NCBI GenBank assembly: GCA_016748015.1
Contig: JAAOMT010000348.1
Coordinates: forward strand, 6,973-70,972
Source: Geosiphon pyriformis
Lineage: Eukaryota; Glomeromycota; Glomeromycetes; Archaeosporales; Geosiphonaceae
Direction: 5' to 3'
DNA length: 64,000 nucleotides
Shown here piece by piece: positions 34,254-45,584 of this stretch (position 1 is its first letter; every line of letters starts with the position of its first letter). The notes under the pieces were generated by a model that was given only the letters and a program-made list of their open reading frames with translations, was not told the origin of the DNA and did no database searches. A program made the position numbers and the translations under genes.

Positions 34254-35042
34254 GTTGTCAAATAAAAAAAATACTTAAATTAAAAGTTTGATATATATAT
34301 AGATTACAAAAAATTAACATTAATCCAAAAGCAAAAATTTGGAAATAATTACTATGTAAAATAAAAAATAAAACTATTATTATTTAATTATATTGTATAT
34401 TATAAAAAATAAAAAAAAATAAAAATACCAATAGTTTGTTATAAATAAGACAAATTTAAACATTTCAATCCAAAAATATAACAAAAAATAAACATACAAA
34501 AATATTAACAACTTCAACACTATATTAAAACTTAACAGTTTAAGAAAAAATTATCTTAAAAAAAACAAAACAACATAAAACAACAATCAAAACATTTTAT
34601 TATTTACTAAAATATACTATATTAAAAAAACAAAAAATATTTAAACCAGTTACTTAAAGTAATTACAGAACCAGAAAAAGAAACAATACTGTTTAACATG
34701 CACTCAGATCCAGTAGCAAAACATTTTTATAAAAAAACAACCATAGAAAAAACCAGAAAAAAATATTACTGGCCATTTATGTATTTAAAAATTATCTAAT
34801 ATATTTAAAATTGTGATGCTTATCAAAAAAAAAAGAGAAACAAGATCCAGTAAACTGTTAAAACCAATTAAAATAAGACAACTATTTGATTAAATTAGAA
34901 TTAACTTAGTGAAACCATTAACTATAACTAGTAATAACAATTAATACATAGTAATAATCATAAATTATCTCACAAAATAGCCAGAAGCAAAAGCAATTCA
35001 AAGAGCAAATACAGAATTTATAGCTGAATTTATTTACCAAAA
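34254..35042 (+). pseudogene. Element D RNase H end and integrase first half
   Basis: KFDIYIDYKKLTLIQKQKF (third acid region; His of DHK is Tyr), then the integrase N-part (NMHSDPVAKHF near 34695-34730, NCDAYQKK near 34810) and core start IRINLVKPLTI near 34895-34930 (first Asp is Asn). The frame breaks at 35042 within FIYQN, where the solo LTR sits. Confidence 0.7.
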
Positions 35043-35831
35043 TATTACTCATAGAATATAGAAATTAAATATTAGTACATAAGCCAATCAGAATAGACAT
35101 AGTAAAAGTGGAATTCCAGGATTTTTTTCAGAAGAATTGCAGGATTCCAGAATTATAGAATTCTCATATAAAAAATTACAAAATTTTTGGAATTCTAAGA
35201 TTCCTAGCTAGAGAATTGAGAAATTCAAAAATAGTTATTATCAACCAAAATAGAATTTTATCAATAAAATATCTCTTCAATTCTTTAAATTCATATTATT
35301 ATCTACTACTTAATCTGTTAGCACAATAGTTTTGATCATGGCTATTAACAAGACACTTATTTTTTATTTTATTTTCTTTATTTTTTTATTTTTTTTATTT
35401 TTTTTTATTTTTTTTTGTTGTTTACTAAATTAATTAAAAAAATTAAACACTAAGTTATTAACGTCAAAAATAGTCTGGTAAAAGATCAAGAGTATAAAAT
35501 TTATAAATTAATAAATAGCTTACCAGAAAAACATGACTGCCAGAATAAATCAGCCATCACACTAAAGAAAAAAATTTGACAGAATAACTATTCTGGAAGG
35601 CTATGAACACTAAAACATACCAACTCAAAGATTGAAAAAGAAAATTAAAAACATTATACCAAGATATTAACATTGAATTTCTGTCTATTATACAAAGAAC
35701 TTAACCAAAACTTTCAGATTATAAAAACCTTCAAATACAAAATCTTTAAAAACCAACATTATTATATCAATTGAACACCAAAGTTACAGATTTGTTATTT
35801 GTTTCTAAATCCCAAATAATCACTTGTAATA
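35043..35831 (+). repeat. Solo LTR, family I, inside element D integrase
   Basis: TATTACTCATAGAA...CTTGTAATA, 789 bp, aligned end to end with the other family I LTRs but shorter in the GAATTC array. Flanked by CAAAA at 35038-35042 and 35832-35836. The interrupted integrase (FIYQ-NLICxH block) reads on after it. Confidence 0.85.
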
Positions 35832-36946
35832 CAAAATTTGATTTGTTGATATGAATATCCAAAAAAATTGTTATCAGACCAGAAAATCCACTTTATGAAC
35901 AGAATATTAACAAAATTAAGCCAAAAATTTGGAATTAAAAGACTATTATTATTATCATATCATGTATAAACCAATAATTTAGTCAAAAGATTTAACAGAA
36001 TATTGTGCAAAGTAATAGCCAAGATTAACCAAAAACATCAAGACAAATAAGATTTATTTATACTACCAGTATTATTTGCTTATTGGACAATAAAGCAAAA
36101 TACTACACAAACAATATTATTTAAACTAGTCTATATTAAAACAGCAATATTACAGTTAAGATATATATTAATATATATCTAACAAAACCAATAACAGAAG
36201 CTAACTTTTAAAAAACATTGCTAAAAAAAACATATGACTTAATAGAAACTTTAAAAAACAAAAGACAAAAAACAGTTAATAATATATATAAATTACAAAC
36301 AAAACAAAAAAAATGACATGATAACCAATTATTAGATAAACTAGTCAAATTTAAGATTGAAAACAAAGTACTTTTATATTGTATCAAAGTAAAAAAACAA
36401 TAGAATAAAAAATTTGACTTCAAATAGAACAGACTATTTTATATTAAAAAAATTCTAGGAAATAGAGCTTATAAATTAAGATAAACAACAAAATTTTAGC
36501 TAAAGTAACACATAGAAATTAACTAAAATTATAATACAATATAATATTATTATTTACCAATAATATTCCACAATTGGAAATACAATAAATACTAATTTAA
36601 CCAAATGAGATTCCACAAAATCTAAAACCAGTTATAATTATTGATACAAACATGTCAAATTGATCTACAAAAACAGTATATAAAAAATTAATATATACAA
36701 TAAAAGCAAGTAAAAAAATGGAAATTACTGACAATATTTTCTCATTTGTACAACAATTATTACAACTTATTTAACATCAAAAATCAAGTCTAGAAATTAT
36801 TATTAACAAACAAGCAATTTAAAATAAAAACAAAAGAATAAATCAAAAATCTCAATATTCCAGATATTATATTTCTGGAAATCTAGTAAACAAAATAATA
36901 GAAAAAGTGGAAAAGACTCTAAAAACTTCAAGGATAGTAATATTAG
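35832..36946 (+). pseudogene. Element D integrase second half and spacer
   Basis: LLSDQKIHFMNRIL (second Asp; about 35870-35910), FGIKRLLLLSYHV, NLVKRFNRIL (Glu replaced by Lys), FAYWTIKQNTTQT, KTYDLIETLKNKRQ and FKIENKVLLYC follow, then the worn GPY/F part at about 36420-36480 and the post-integrase spacer. It ends at F's LTR; the accessory region is not seen on either side of F. Confidence 0.75.
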
Positions 36947-37897
36947 TATTACCAATAAAATTTTAGCTATTAATTAGCATGAAATTACCTTCATAATTCC
37001 TATTATATATTAGCATATATTATTATTATTTCGATTATTACTTATTATTTAATCAAATTATCAAATATTATTACTCAATTAATAAACCAATTTGTACCAT
37101 AAAAATTAAAATGATCAAATTACACAATACTCTGAACCATTTAATATAGTTAAAATTCGCCGAAATAATTAATAGTTTGTACAAATAACTTGTAGTTCAC
37201 CAAAATATATCTTTAGTTTGCCAAAATTAAAGCAAAGAAAAAAGTGCAAGTTCAAAGACTAGTATTACAACAAGTTGTATAAAAAAAAAGCTTTTCTCTT
37301 CAAGAAAATGTATCTTTTTATATCATAGTATAGTATTTTACTTTAGATATCTTAATTATAACAAATCATTTTTTACAAAAATCAAATAAAAATTAAAATA
37401 TTCTAAAACCAAATTCTTAAATTATTACACTTAAAATTCTTTTAGCACAATTAACGTTTTGAAATTAATTAACTACCAATTTCAATAAACTGTTAGTAAC
37501 TCCAGGTCTGAATAGAAAATGTTTCTTTTGATAAAATCTTATTTTTTTTACATTTTTTTTATTTTTTTTCTCTTTTCTTACTATAATTATTAGAGTAGTC
37601 TGCAGACAAAATTTCTGTAGAAAAGTTAACTTTCACAGCAAAAGTAACTACACATTTTTAGTAAACTTCTAGATAAGCAATTCCTGAGAAGAAGTTGACA
37701 TTTATTACAACATAATTACACAAAAAAACTGGCACAGAATTAGTCATTTTACTTATAAGTTCAGCAGTTCAAATTATAGAAGATAATTTGAAAATAAATT
37801 CAGTTATTGGAGGTTCAACTGCTTCCAAAAAACATAAAATTAGCAACAGACAAACATTAACAACATTCAAAAAAAAGACCAAAAACCTTTGGTAACA
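36947..37897 (+). repeat. 5' LTR of element F (family III)
   Basis: TATTACCAATAAAATTTTAG...TTTGGTAACA, 951 bp. Contains TTCGCCGAA at 37156-37164 followed by further TTYGCCAAA/TTTRCCAAA units to about 37220, and a TTGTATAAAAA box near 37274-37285. Confidence 0.88.
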
Positions 37898-38369
37898 TTT
37901 GGTGCTCTCTCACAGAAATAACATAGCAACAGCAAATTTAAAGTAGTGACCACACCAAACACAATAACTCTAAAATATTATCAATCAATTTACATTCACT
38001 GCAAGCAAAGATTCAACATTTAAGACGGAATTGAAATTTTTAAGAAATCACTATACCAATATATTAAAAACTGCATCAACAATTATTTTTTTGGAAACTA
38101 CAATATTTCAAAAGTCAGAAACAACTTTTACAATATTTTATTGTACTATTTACTATTGAGAACTAAAGATTTTAACAGTGAAATACTTGTTACTTACTTT
38201 CAAGAACTTAACTTTAACATTATCCAGTACTGTAAAAAAAAGTATCTAGTACAATCCAAATACTTTCTTAACTTTAAATCAGAAACAGAGACAAGCAACA
38301 AAGGCAAAAAAAATTGAAACAACACTCAAAAACTGCTCCAAACACTCTAAGAATACCAAAAACAACTGC
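37898..38369 (+). pseudogene. Element F primer-binding site and Gag N-domain
   Basis: TTTGGTGCTCTCTCACAG at 37898-37915 is the likely primer-binding site. Then a coding region resembling A's Gag N-domain (VTTPNTITLKYYQSIYIHC near 37950-38005; IIQYCKKKYLVQSK near 38215-38260). Interrupted at 38369 by a solo LTR and resumed at 39359. Confidence 0.65.
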
Positions 38370-39358
38370 TGTTATCAGAGATTTTTGGTCTCTTTTCTTG
38401 AATGCTGTTAATGTTAATTTGCTGTTAATATTAATTTGCTGTAAATTTACATTTCCAAGAAGTAGTTGAACCTCCAGTAACTGAATTTATCTTCAAATTA
38501 TCTCCTATAATTTGAATTATTGGGCTTATAAGTGGAATGGCCAATTTTTTGCCAGTTACTTTATGTAGTTCTATTGTAGTAAACATTAACTCTTTCCTAG
38601 GAATTGCTTATCTGGAAGCTCACTAAAAATGTGTAGTTACTTTGCTGTGAAAGTCAACTTTTCTACAGGAATCTTGTCTGTAGGCTACCTTAATAATTAT
38701 AATAAGAAAAAAAAGAAAAATAAAAGAAATATAAAAGAAATAGAATTTTATCAAGAGAAACGTTTTTCTATTCAGGCCTGGAGTCACTAACAGTTTATTG
38801 AAATTGGTAGCTAATCAATTTCAAAACGTTAGTTGTGTTGAGAGAATTTTAAGTGTGATAATTTAAGAATTTGGTTTTTCGAATATTTAATTTTTATTTG
38901 AATGTGTAAAAGTGATTTGTTTCAATTAAGATCTCTAAAGTAGAATGCTATAGTAAGATACTATAAGAAGATACATTTTCTTGAAGAGAGAAGCTCTTCT
39001 TTTATATAACTTGTTGTGGTACTAGTTTTTGAACTTGCACTTTTCTCTTTGCTACAATTTGGGTGAACTTAAGATATATTTCAGCAAATTTACAAGTTAT
39101 TTCACTGAACTATTGATTATTTCGGCGAATTTTCATTAATTTCGGCAAATTTTGACTATGTTAAATGGTTCAGGGTATTGTGTAATTTGATTATCTTAAT
39201 TTCTAGAGTACAAATCTGATTATTGATTAAGTAATAATATTTAATAATTTGGTTAAATAATAAGTGATAATCGAATTAATAATAATGTATGCTAATTAAT
39301 AATAGGAATTATGAGAGTAATTTCATGCTAGTTAATGACTAAAATTTTACTGGTAACA
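38370..39358 (-). repeat. Solo LTR, family III, inside element F gag
   Basis: Plus-strand TGTTATCAGAG...ACTGGTAACA, 989 bp, reverse complement of F's LTRs. Perfect 4-bp duplication CTGC at 38366-38369 and 39359-39362. Contains TTCGGCGAA at 39121-39129. Confidence 0.9.
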
Positions 39359-39708
39359 CTGCCAAATACTTGCAAACACCTGAACAAGGAACCAGCATTA
39401 AATTATTACTTTTTATTATACCATTTCCAATTTCACTTGCTTAACCATAAACACCAAGTTCACCACTTATCTGTTTCTTCAGACCAGAAGATTTTTAGTT
39501 ACCTAAAAATCTTACTCAACAGCAAAAACCAATATCAATTAGCACTAATATTATTAATTATTTACAAGAAAATAAAAGTAATCATTCAAAAAACTTAGAA
39601 AGTAAAGAAACTAAATCAGAACAAGAAAAAACTACAGAAAATGAAAAAAAATGGCAACTGTTTATATTGCAAAAATCCCAAATTTACTGGTGAAAATAAT
39701 AATACCAG
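39359..39708 (+). pseudogene. Element F Gag linker and start of Gag core
   Basis: Ser/Gln-rich linker (open block 39335-39598) followed by ATVYIAKIPKFTGENNNT (about 39652-39705), the conserved Gag core start (compare MATSYIAKLTDFSGEKEE of A). Cut by the second solo LTR. Confidence 0.65.
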
Positions 39709-40690
39709 TGTTACTGGAGGTTTTTGGTCTCTTTTCTTAAATGTTGGTAATGTTGATTTGCTGTGAATTCACGTTTTCAGGAAGTAGTTAAACCTCCAAT
39801 AACTGAATTTATCTTCAAATTATCTCCTATAATTTGAACTGCTGGGCTTATAAGTGGAATGGCCAATTCTTTGCCAGTTACTTTATGTAGTTCTATTGTA
39901 GTAAACGTTAACTCTTTCCCAAGAATTGCTCGTCTGGAAGCTCACTAAAATGTATAGTTACTTTGCTGTGAAAGTCAATTTTTCTACAGGAATCTCGTCT
40001 GTAGGCTACTCTAATGATTGTAATAAGAAAAGAAAAGGAAATAAAAGAAATATAAAAGAAATAAAATTTTGTCAAGAGAAACGTTTTCTATCCAGGCCTG
40101 GAGTCACTAACATCTTACTGAAATTGGTAGCTAATCAATTTCGAAATGTTAGTTGGTTTTTGAATTTTTTTCCAAGTGCAATAATTTAAAGAATTTGGTT
40201 TTTCGAATTATTTGATATTTATTTCTTTTTGTGTGTATAAGAACGGTTTTAAGAGATAAATCTAAAGGAAGATATTTTTTTCTCAAAGAAAGAAGCTTTT
40301 CTTTTATACAACTTGTCGTAACACTATTCTATGAATTTGAACTTTGCTATTTTCTACAATTTTGCTGAACTAAAGATACATTTTGGCAAACTACAAGTTA
40401 TTTCTGCGAACTTATTAGATATTTTGGTGAACTATCAATTATTTCGGCGAATTTCTATAAATTTCAGCAAACTTTTGAATGTTACATAGTTTGAGGTATT
40501 GCATGATTGATCATCGCAATTAGGTTACATTTGTGTTGTGTACAATTTGGGTTATTAATTAAATGATAATTTCGGACATTCTTTGCTAATGTAATAAGTG
40601 ATAATTTGAAACGATAATATATGCTAATTAATGATTGGAATTATAAGATAGTTTCATGCTAAATGATATCTCTAATTTCGTCTGGTAACA
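39709..40690 (-). repeat. Second solo LTR, family III, inside element F gag
   Basis: Plus-strand TGTTACTGGAGG...GTCTGGTAACA, 982 bp. Perfect CCAG duplication at 39705-39708 and 40691-40694. TTCGGCGAA at 40443-40451. Confidence 0.9.
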
Positions 40691-41670
40691 CCAGCTTTCA
40701 AAAATGGCTTAACAAAGTCCAAAAAGCAGAAAATGCAAATAAATAAAATACAGCAAAAATGTTCAAAGCAATTTCATACCTTCTTTAAAAAATTATAGAA
40801 GAATGATTTGAAAACTTAGAAGAACCATTTGGAAACTGGCAAGCATTCAAAAATGCTTTCTTATAACAATTCACTGACAACAACACTTTTATCACTCTCC
40901 AAAATCACTTTTACAATATTAAACAAGAAACATCTAAAACTGTTATAACCTATCTTGGAAGATTTAATAATCTTCTTAGACAAATTTGACAATTAGAAAT
41001 CAATTAATACTATTTCAATGCCCAGATTTTGGATCAGTTTATAGCAGAATTAAAAGACAAATTGATCAAAAAAATTTGCCCACCTGCTCTAGAACACTTA
41101 GCAATAGTCATTAAACATGCAAAAAACTATAAAATAACAATAGAAGAAGCAAACCATATCAAACTTGTGAATCTTGCTATTAAAAAAACCAGCTCAGCAG
41201 CTGAAGAAAAAATTGATCAGCTTACAAAAAAGGTTGAAAACTATCAATAACAGCAACAACAAACACAAAAATATTAACCACCACAACAACAAAACCAAAC
41301 CAACTACCCATTATTATTAAACAGTTAAAACCAAAGTTGTCATTATTGTGGAATTCTAGGACATTGGAAACAAGACTGCAAAAAGCTACAAAGAAACCAA
41401 CAAAACAGGAGTAATTAATGTTACTTTTCAACATAGCAATTTCATTATCAGCCTTCACTACCAGTCTACTATTTCTCAAGATTCCAACAGCAAAACAGTT
41501 ACTATTAACCTTCTTTTAGCAACAATATCAACAACCTTTACCAATTCAACAGTATCAACAGCCACTTATACAACAATATTAAGTACCTGTCCAAAGATTG
41601 ATTTAACAAAACCAATTCACACCCCAAAATTAATTCCATAATAATAATAACAGAATCAACTTAAACAACT
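40691..41670 (+). pseudogene. Element F Gag core with intact CCHC knuckle
   Basis: FQKWLNKVQKAENANK resumes the Gag core after the LTR. Then LEEPFGNWQAFKNAF, QILDQFIAELKDKLIKKICP and a coiled-coil-like KKTSSAAEEKIDQLTKKVEN end (open block 41029-41250). The knuckle CHYCGILGHWKQDC at 41338-41379 is a classical CX2CX4HX4C with its Gly. A Gln-rich tail (PxxQQYQQ type) runs to about 41650. Confidence 0.85.
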
Positions 41671-41688
41671 AGTTGGTTTCTCAAAATT

Positions 41689-41878
41689 CTGGTCAGTAAA
41701 GATCCAATTACTACCACACTCAATCCAGTTATCTTACAATGCCAAAAGAATCAGATTTTTAACAAACTGCACTTTCTAAAAATCTGGTTAGTAAAGACCC
41801 AATTACTATCACACTCAATCCAGTTATCTTACAATGCCAAAAGAATCAGATTTTTAACAAACTGCACTTTCTAAAAAT
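41689..41878 (+). repeat. 95-bp tandem duplication in element F
   Basis: 41689-41783 is repeated at 41784-41878 with only a few transitions (for example GGTCAG versus GGTTAG). The unit is not a multiple of three, so it shifts the Gag-protease frame. It arose after insertion or in a defective copy. Confidence 0.85.
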
Positions 41879-41919
41879 AAAGTTGCAGTACCAAAATTAA
41901 ACTCTTTCAACAATACTAT

Positions 41920-42480
41920 TCCATTAGTCCAAATTGCTCAAAATACCAATTTTTCAGATATATTTCTATTTGAATTTGAAGCCAATGAATCACCATTCTT
42001 GTTTAGCAATATAGCTGTCAATGAGCAAAAAACAATTATTGCTATATATACTGAAGCTAAAGTGAAAGGAAAACAAATCTGCTTAATTCTAGACAGTAGA
42101 TTAGCTAAAAGTATTATTATTACCTACCAACTAATGCAACAACTCAACCAAAATATTGACAGACCAGCCCAAACAGTAATTGTTATAGCTGATAGTATAA
42201 AAAAAACCCCAGTAGGAGAAATTGATAACTTTTTTTTCACAGTTAATAAAATCACTATTTCAGTCAAAGTTTTAGTCATGAATGCACTCCAATACCAAGC
42301 TTTTGTTGGAAATGATTGGTTTCTCAAGACCAATGCAAATTTAGATTGGGAAATTCAGGAATTGAAAATTTCGTATTAAGAACAATATACCAAAGTACCT
42401 ACCATTTGTAGTATTTTTAATAAAAAATCTGAAAAAGTCCCAGTATTCGAATTTAAAAAAGAGAAAGAACTACCAATCAC
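41920..42480 (+). pseudogene. Element F retropepsin
   Basis: Open block 41999-42379: FLFSNIAVNEQKTIIAIYTE, active site CLILDSRLAKSIIIT (DSG is DSR; catalytic Asp kept), VIADSIKKTPVGEIDNFFF, LQYQAFVGNDWFLK. Ends at a stop after ELKISY. Same protease type as A and B. Confidence 0.8.
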
Positions 42481-43380
42481 TGAAACCTTTATGGCTCTTG
42501 GATTAATATCCAATTGGGCTGAGAAAACAGAACAAGAACTCTTTGAGGAAACCAGAAGATAGAATATAGTTAGATATTTTACATCAAAACTATGAAAACA
42601 ACCATTTTATATCCTACTTAAATGCAAAAATTGCAGCAAGAAACTTTTATCAATGGGAGCATGTATCTCCTCAGAAGAAAAATATGAAACTTGTACCTAT
42701 TACTACTGTAAAACATGCCATAAAAAATGATTTAGATATTCCAAACAAAATGGAAAATAGGACAACACTTCTTGTCTTACATATAAAGATATGTTATCAG
42801 AAGAATGCAACTGGATTAATGTTGCAATAAAAAGAGGAGTATGTGATCAAACTTGTCAATATGCTCTATCAATCTCGGAAAAAGTGAGAAGAAAAACACT
42901 TTTTAATGCAACATACAACAGTGTTTTTAACAAACTCTACCATTACCTTTATAATGCTGAAATGATCTTTAATTTAGCAATGGCTTTAATCAATAAAGCC
43001 ACACAAAAAGATGTTTGCCAAATAAAAGAAGCTAATTATATTGAATACACAATAGAATTACCTAAATTTAACTATAAAGATGAAGTAAAAACATATCACC
43101 AGATTACAAGCCATACTTATCTAACCCAAAAAGCTCAAATTCAATGATTGAAGCAAATAAATATTCAATTGTATGAAGAATACATCATGCTTTGTAATGA
43201 CAAATAGTGTTCAGAATGCTATGCTCTTAGCATCTTTTTACTTAACAAAAATGACTAAGAAGAAATTGAGTTTAAAGAATCTAGGCTAATAGAAGAAATT
43301 ACAACAACTCCAATCTATCTTACTAAAAATCAGTCTGTTATACAACTCATATACTTTAACAACAATAGACAAAGAATAAA
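42481..43380 (+). pseudogene. Element F Cys-rich domain
   Basis: Best view of the first cluster in family III: KCKNCSKKLLSMGACIS (about 42615-42670), TYYYCKTCHKK (42695-42725), a CLTYKD remnant of CLTCG (42774), and GVCDQTCQYALSISEKV (about 42837-42890). The second cluster is near 43180-43225 (MLCNDK-stop-CSECY). Open block 42791-43147. Function unknown, possibly zinc binding. Confidence 0.7.
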
Positions 43381-43740
43381 ACCAAAAAAAGCCCACGATA
43401 TAGATGTTAAATATGATCTATAATACTCAGGAAAAGATATTTTAGTTCTCTAACCAAAATCCTTAACCAAAATCAACTTCAAAATTGCTCTTAAAATACT
43501 ATCAGGAGCAATAGTACAAATTGCTTCTCAATCATCATTGGCAAGCAAAGAAATCAATGTTAGAGGAGGAGTTATAAATGCAGAATATACTGAAGATATT
43601 ACCATCATGTTACAGAATAAAACAGACAAACCATTTAGGATTGAACATGCAGAAAAGATTGTCCAAGCAATTTATCTATCCTTAATCAACATTTTGGGTT
43701 TATAATTAGTTAACAACAGAGAATTATTATTTCACTTTTT
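43381..43740 (+). pseudogene. Element F dUTPase
   Basis: KKAHDIDVKYDL (motif 1, Gly to Lys) at about 43387-43422, then FKIALKILSGAIVQIASQSSLASKE with motif 2 (QSSLASKE), motif 3 GGVINAEYTED (catalytic Asp of GVID is Asn), motif 4 EKIVQAIYLS. Motif 5 not visible. Closest of all copies to canonical dUTPase spacing, but the key Asp is lost. Confidence 0.75.
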
Positions 43741-44070
43741 GGAGAACATCACGAAATTTACACTTGCTCAAAACTCACTATTACTTAACAAATCTTTGAA
43801 TCTAATAAACAAATCTGTTTAAAACATAAAATTTCAATTTCAAATGTTTATATTCTTAAAGAAATGAAGAAATTTTGAGTTATATTCTACAATCCCAACA
43901 ATTACTTTATTGTCTTATTAAATAAATTAAAAATTAGAATTATATATAGCAATATCTTTCAAGATGAAAACTCTTAAACTGTCTCTAATTTCATTGAAAT
44001 TATAAGACATATCTTACTTTTCAATCCAAATATTATCTCTACTATTGAAAGCTACTACCTTTTGAAAGAA
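43741..44070 (+). pseudogene. Element F post-dUTPase segment
   Basis: Poorly conserved, stop-rich stretch between dUTPase and RT. Only position and the following ESYYLLKEKLSRINMSLLEPQQQRQLKQL linker (44045-44140, matching YYLLQPEQLEQMN of B) support it as coding. Confidence 0.5.
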
Positions 44071-45040
44071 AAACTTTCTCGAATCAACATGAGTCTTTTA
44101 GAACCCCAACAACAAAGACAACTGAAACAGCTAATAGTTTAATTTGCAAATATATTTACAAAAAACAACAATGACTTAGAAAAACTGATATTGTCTAACA
44201 TCAAATCCACACAAGAGATGCTTTACCAAAATGACAACAAGCTTATTAAGTACCACCTGCCAGTCACCAATTCATCAGAGAAGAGGTCCAAAGAATGTTC
44301 AATAACAGATTGATTTAACCATCAAGAAGTCCATGGGTCTTACCAATAGTTTTGATTAAAAAGAAAAATAGAAAAATCAAATTTTGTGTTGACTATTATC
44401 AATTAAACAGTGTAACAATTAAAAATGCCTACCCCTTTCCAAGAATTGATAACATGCTAAATGCTCTAAGAAAAGCCAAGTTCTTTTCAACTTTAGACTT
44501 AAAAAATGAATACTGGCAAATCGAAATAGACTCAAAAGATTGACCCAAAACAGCATTTTACTATCCAAAAAAAAAACTATAAGTTCAATGTTATGTTTTT
44601 TGAACTCTGCAATGTACCAACAACATTCTAGCAATTTATAAATGTTGTTTACAAAAAACTTTTATGGCAATTAGTAGTTGTTTATCTGGATAACACTAAT
44701 GTGTACTTACCAAGCTTTGAAGTTCATCTTATCTATCTGTAAAAAGTTTTTCAATAATTATAGAAAACAAGATTAAAATTGAACATTGAGAAATATCACT
44801 TTGGAAAAACAAGTTTAATTTTTTTTAAACACATAGTTAACAAAAATAGAGTCAAACCAAATTGTAGAACAATTAGTGCTGTCAAAAACTTTCAAACTTC
44901 CAAAAATACTACAGAGTTACAAAAATTTGTGAAATTAGCCTTATATTATCGAAAATTCATAAAAAAATTCTCAGAAATTGCCAAACTCCTTAATTATTTT
45001 ATCAACAAAAACATGTTATATTAATAAACTAAAAAACAGC
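44071..45040 (+). pseudogene. Element F reverse transcriptase
   Basis: Block 44352-44543: IKKKNRKIKFCVDYYQLN and motif A STLDLKNEYWQIEID (Asp kept). Motif B is worn (FELCNVPTTF, 44600-44630). Motif C YLDN (codons GAT AAC) at about 44681-44692. Block 44779-45024 gives LKLNIEKYHFGKTSLIFF and LALYYRKFIKKFSEIAKLL. Frame changes and stops lie between. Confidence 0.85.
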
Positions 45041-45500
45041 AGAAAGTCTTTGAAACTCTCAAAACAAAATTAACAACAGCCCCAGTTTTTGTTTATTCAA
45101 ACTTCAACAAATGGTTTCAACTAGCCATTGATGCTTCACACAGTATTTGGTGCTATTTTATTACAATTAGATCAAAATAGCCAGAAACAAGTTATTGTTT
45201 ATATTAGTAAAACACTCAAACCAACAGAATTCAAGTATGGCTCAACTGAATTAGAAGTTGCTGCAATCATTTGGGCTTTTAAACACTTTCAATAATACTT
45301 GAAAAATAGAAAAAAATTTGATATTATAACTGACAATATTGGTCTCAAATAGCTTAATAAAAAGAAAACTGAACAAAGTGCCAAACAGTTTCAATAGAAT
45401 AACTTCCTAGCAAACTACAAATATATTGTACACTACAAACCAGGAAAACTACACACTAATGTTAACAATCTTTCAAGAATGAAACAAGATTAACACTAAC
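45041..45500 (+). pseudogene. Element F RNase H
   Basis: FQLAIDASHSI (first Asp, about 45118-45150), then LEVAAIIWAFKHF (Glu region, about 45250-45290), and DIITDNIGLK (third acid kept, about 45320-45350). Frames shift between pieces. Confidence 0.65.
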
Positions 45501-45584
45501 AGCAATCTTATCACAACTTATCAACTCATCAACAATAATAACCAAACAACAATAGATTCCAAAAATTACAACAACATTAAAAAC

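Larger units (their letters stand above)
1..36946 (+). mobile_element. Element D: oldest family I Ty3/gypsy element, split by B, C and a solo LTR
   Basis: Plus-strand element whose pieces lie at 1-1495, 19692-22841, 32833-35042 and 35832-36946. Placed end to end they give LTR, Gag, protease, Cys-rich, dUTPase, RT, RNase H and integrase in the expected order, with coding similarity resuming exactly across each insertion. Its 5' LTR starts before the window. Its 3' end, with the accessory region and 3' LTR, is lost at the junction with F. It is the most decayed copy, with many stops and short A-run indels, which fits its place at the bottom of the nest. Confidence 0.85.

Noticed and set aside
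33695-34265. Two ~188-codon frames spanning the gap
   Set aside because: They consist mostly of N; only their ends are real and belong to D's RT.
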